From positions 10,968 to 17,342 of the forward strand of contig JAIVHA010000030.1 of assembly GCA_020201295.1 (NCBI GenBank): DNA of 6,375 nucleotides, in the 5' to 3' direction. A program made the translations under genes and the position numbers. Positions 5,612 through 6,375 of this stretch are shown here, one piece after another. The DNA comes from Lysobacteraceae bacterium (lineage in GTDB: Bacteria; Pseudomonadota; Gammaproteobacteria; DSM-19610). The notes beneath the pieces are model-generated. The model ran no database searches. It was given only the letters and a program-made list of their open reading frames with translations, and was not told the DNA's origin. How positions within the stretch are numbered: the first letter of the stretch is position 1; each line of letters begins with the position of its first letter.

Positions 5612-6375
5612 ATGAGCATCAAGGCAGACAAGTGGATCCGCCGCATGGCGCGCGAGCAGGGCATGATCGAGCCCTTCGAGCCGGGGCAGGTGCGCGAGCA
5701 CGAACAGACCGGCCGCATTATCTCCTACGGCACCTCGAGCTATGGCTACGATGTGCGCTGCGCCGACGAGTTCAAGATCTTCACCAACATCAACTCCGCC
5801 GTCGTCGATCCCAAGAACTTCTCCGCCGCCAGTTTCGTGGATGTGAAGTCCGACGTTTGCATCATCCCCCCCAACTCCTTCGCCCTGGCGCGCACGGTGG
5901 AGTACTTTCGCATCCCACGCAACGTGTTGACCATTTGCTTGGGCAAGTCGACCTACGCACGCTGTTTTCGTGGCGACCAACGCGTGGCGCTTGTGGATGG
6001 CACATCGGTTGCACTTGAGGACATGGCCCGGAGGGCTGACGAAGGTGAGGATTTTTGGGGTTACAGCGTGGGCGAGTTCGGGAGGATTATCCTCACCAAG
6101 CTCGAAGCGCCGCGCTGGATCGGGCGTGATGCGCTTATCGAGATCGTGCTTGATTCGGGTGAACCGATTCGCTGCACGCCGGATCACGTGTTTATCCGCC
6201 GCGACGGAACGACGGCACCGGCGGGGGAGTTGCATCCCGGCGATTCGCTTATGCCGCTCTATCGTGAATTGTTCCGCGGCTATGAAATGGTCTACCAGCC
6301 GATCAATGGACACTACATGCCGACGCACCGGCTCGCGGACGAGTGGAATCTTCGTCATGGCGTATATGCCGATGG
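5612..6375 (+). CDS. dcd: dCTP deaminase precursor interrupted by an intein (3' part outside window)
   Basis: Dcd deaminates dCTP to dUTP, the main bacterial route towards dTMP. The frame runs without a stop from ATG 5612 (GGAG at 5603-5606, five bases upstream) to the window end. Residues 1-117 are a typical Pseudomonas-type Dcd N-terminal part: MSIKADKWIRRMA, ISYGTSSYGYDVRCADEF (37-54), VVDPKNF, and DVCIIPPNSFALARTVEYF. They end in GKSTYAR (111-117), equivalent to E. coli GRSSLAR with S111 and R115 of the active site. Normal homologues continue with CGIIVNVTPLEP and the catalytic Glu. Here residue 118 is also Cys, but it begins an intein, and no Dcd sequence reappears before base 6375. The catalytic Glu and the C-terminal lid must therefore lie downstream, and activity needs protein splicing. 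The usual mature enzyme is about 188 residues. Dcd identity is firm; whether the C-terminal part is intact is not visible. Confidence 0.93.
   Translation, partial: MSIKADKWIRRMAREQGMIEPFEPGQVREHEQTGRIISYGTSSYGYDVRCADEFKIFTNINSAVVDPKNFSAASFVDVKSDVCIIPPNSFALARTVEYFRIPRNVLTICLGKSTYARCFRGDQRVALVDGTSVALEDMARRADEGEDFWGYSVGEFGRIILTKLEAPRWIGRDALIEIVLDSGEPIRCTPDHVFIRRDGTTAPAGELHPGDSLMPLYRELFRGYEMVYQPINGHYMPTHRLADEWNLRHGVYAD
5963..6375 (+). mobile_element. Intein in Dcd: N-terminal splicing domain and start of linker/endonuclease region (partial)
   Basis: The intein begins at Cys118 of the Dcd frame. Intein residues 1-13, CFRGDQRVALVDG, match block A (N1), with the nucleophilic Cys1 and the GD..V.L.DG pattern. 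Residues 58-78 (ALIEIVLDSGEPIRCTPDH, then VF) match block B (N3), with the TxxH motif T72-P-D-H75 that activates the first peptide bond. Residues 85-97 (APAGELHPGDSLM) match the A.EL..GD.L strand that follows block B in Hint domains. Residues 107-137 (GYEMVYQPINGHYMPTHRLA, then DEWNLRHGVYAD) look like the linker leading into a homing-endonuclease insert, but no catalytic motif is visible. The terminal His-Asn and the C-terminal blocks are off the window. About 34% of its codons end in A or T, against 11% in the preceding Dcd part, and none of its 12 leucines uses CTG. Both points suggest foreign origin. Confidence 0.92.

Noticed and set aside
5955..5970. Dcd interruption as an assembly chimera or frameshifted pseudogene
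   Set aside because: The frame stays open for 137 further codons, the first foreign residue is a Cys at the exact conserved Cys position, and ordered Hint blocks follow. A random chimera would not do this, though only raw reads can exclude it fully.
5506..6018. 170-codon plus-strand frame overlapping the dcd start
   Set aside because: It begins inside the terminator T-run, is Arg/His-rich, and overlaps in a different frame the clear Dcd sequence starting at 5612.
5429..6358. 309-codon open frame on the minus strand across dcd and the terminator
   Set aside because: It runs through the intrinsic terminator and the dcd promoter and is antisense to a recognisable Dcd-intein frame. Its protein has no recognisable motif.

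Overview
The window is GC-rich (roughly 60% or more) and gene-dense. It reads as chromosomal DNA of a gammaproteobacterium. The evidence is the Rnf/Rsx electron-transport genes beside metG, followed by a divergent mrp(apbC)–dcd pair. As I recall, this neighbourhood also occurs in Pseudomonas and relatives. The protein sequences look like Pseudomonas/Chromatiales-type homologues, but I cannot name a genus.

Layout: bases 1-1896, minus strand, hold the tight cluster rnfA-rnfB-rnfC, with rnfC cut by the left edge. These are subunits of a membrane, ion-coupled NADH/ferredoxin (or SoxR-reducing) oxidoreductase. Bases 1897-2057 are an intergenic spacer holding a perfect 27-bp inverted repeat with a 26-bp centre, a REP/MITE-like element. 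Bases 2058-4097, minus strand, encode full-length methionyl-tRNA synthetase (metG) with its C-terminal tRNA-binding domain. Bases 4098-4365 form a divergent control region with a sigma70-like promoter, a leader hairpin and a good ribosome-binding site for mrp. Bases 4366-5445, plus strand, encode the Fe-S cluster carrier ATPase Mrp/ApbC. A strong intrinsic terminator (about 5458-5507) follows, then a near-consensus promoter (5526-5554) for dcd.

The most interesting item is at the right end. The dcd reading frame (dCTP deaminase) starts at 5612 and is normal for 117 codons, up to the active-site motif GKSTYAR. There, exactly where the conserved Cys should follow, the frame continues without a stop into an intein: a block A-like start (CFRGDQRVALVDG), a block B-like TPDH, and an A-x-E-L-x-x-G-D-x-L segment. 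The frame then enters a linker or possible homing-endonuclease region and is cut by the window edge. Codon use changes sharply at the junction: A/T-ending codons go from 11% to 34%, and CTG leucine codons vanish. This supports recent horizontal entry of a selfish element into an essential-type nucleotide metabolism gene.

Functionally the window combines housekeeping genes (translation, Fe-S assembly, pyrimidine deoxynucleotide supply) with Rnf. Rnf and Mrp share an Fe-S theme, but the sequence gives no direct sign of co-regulation.
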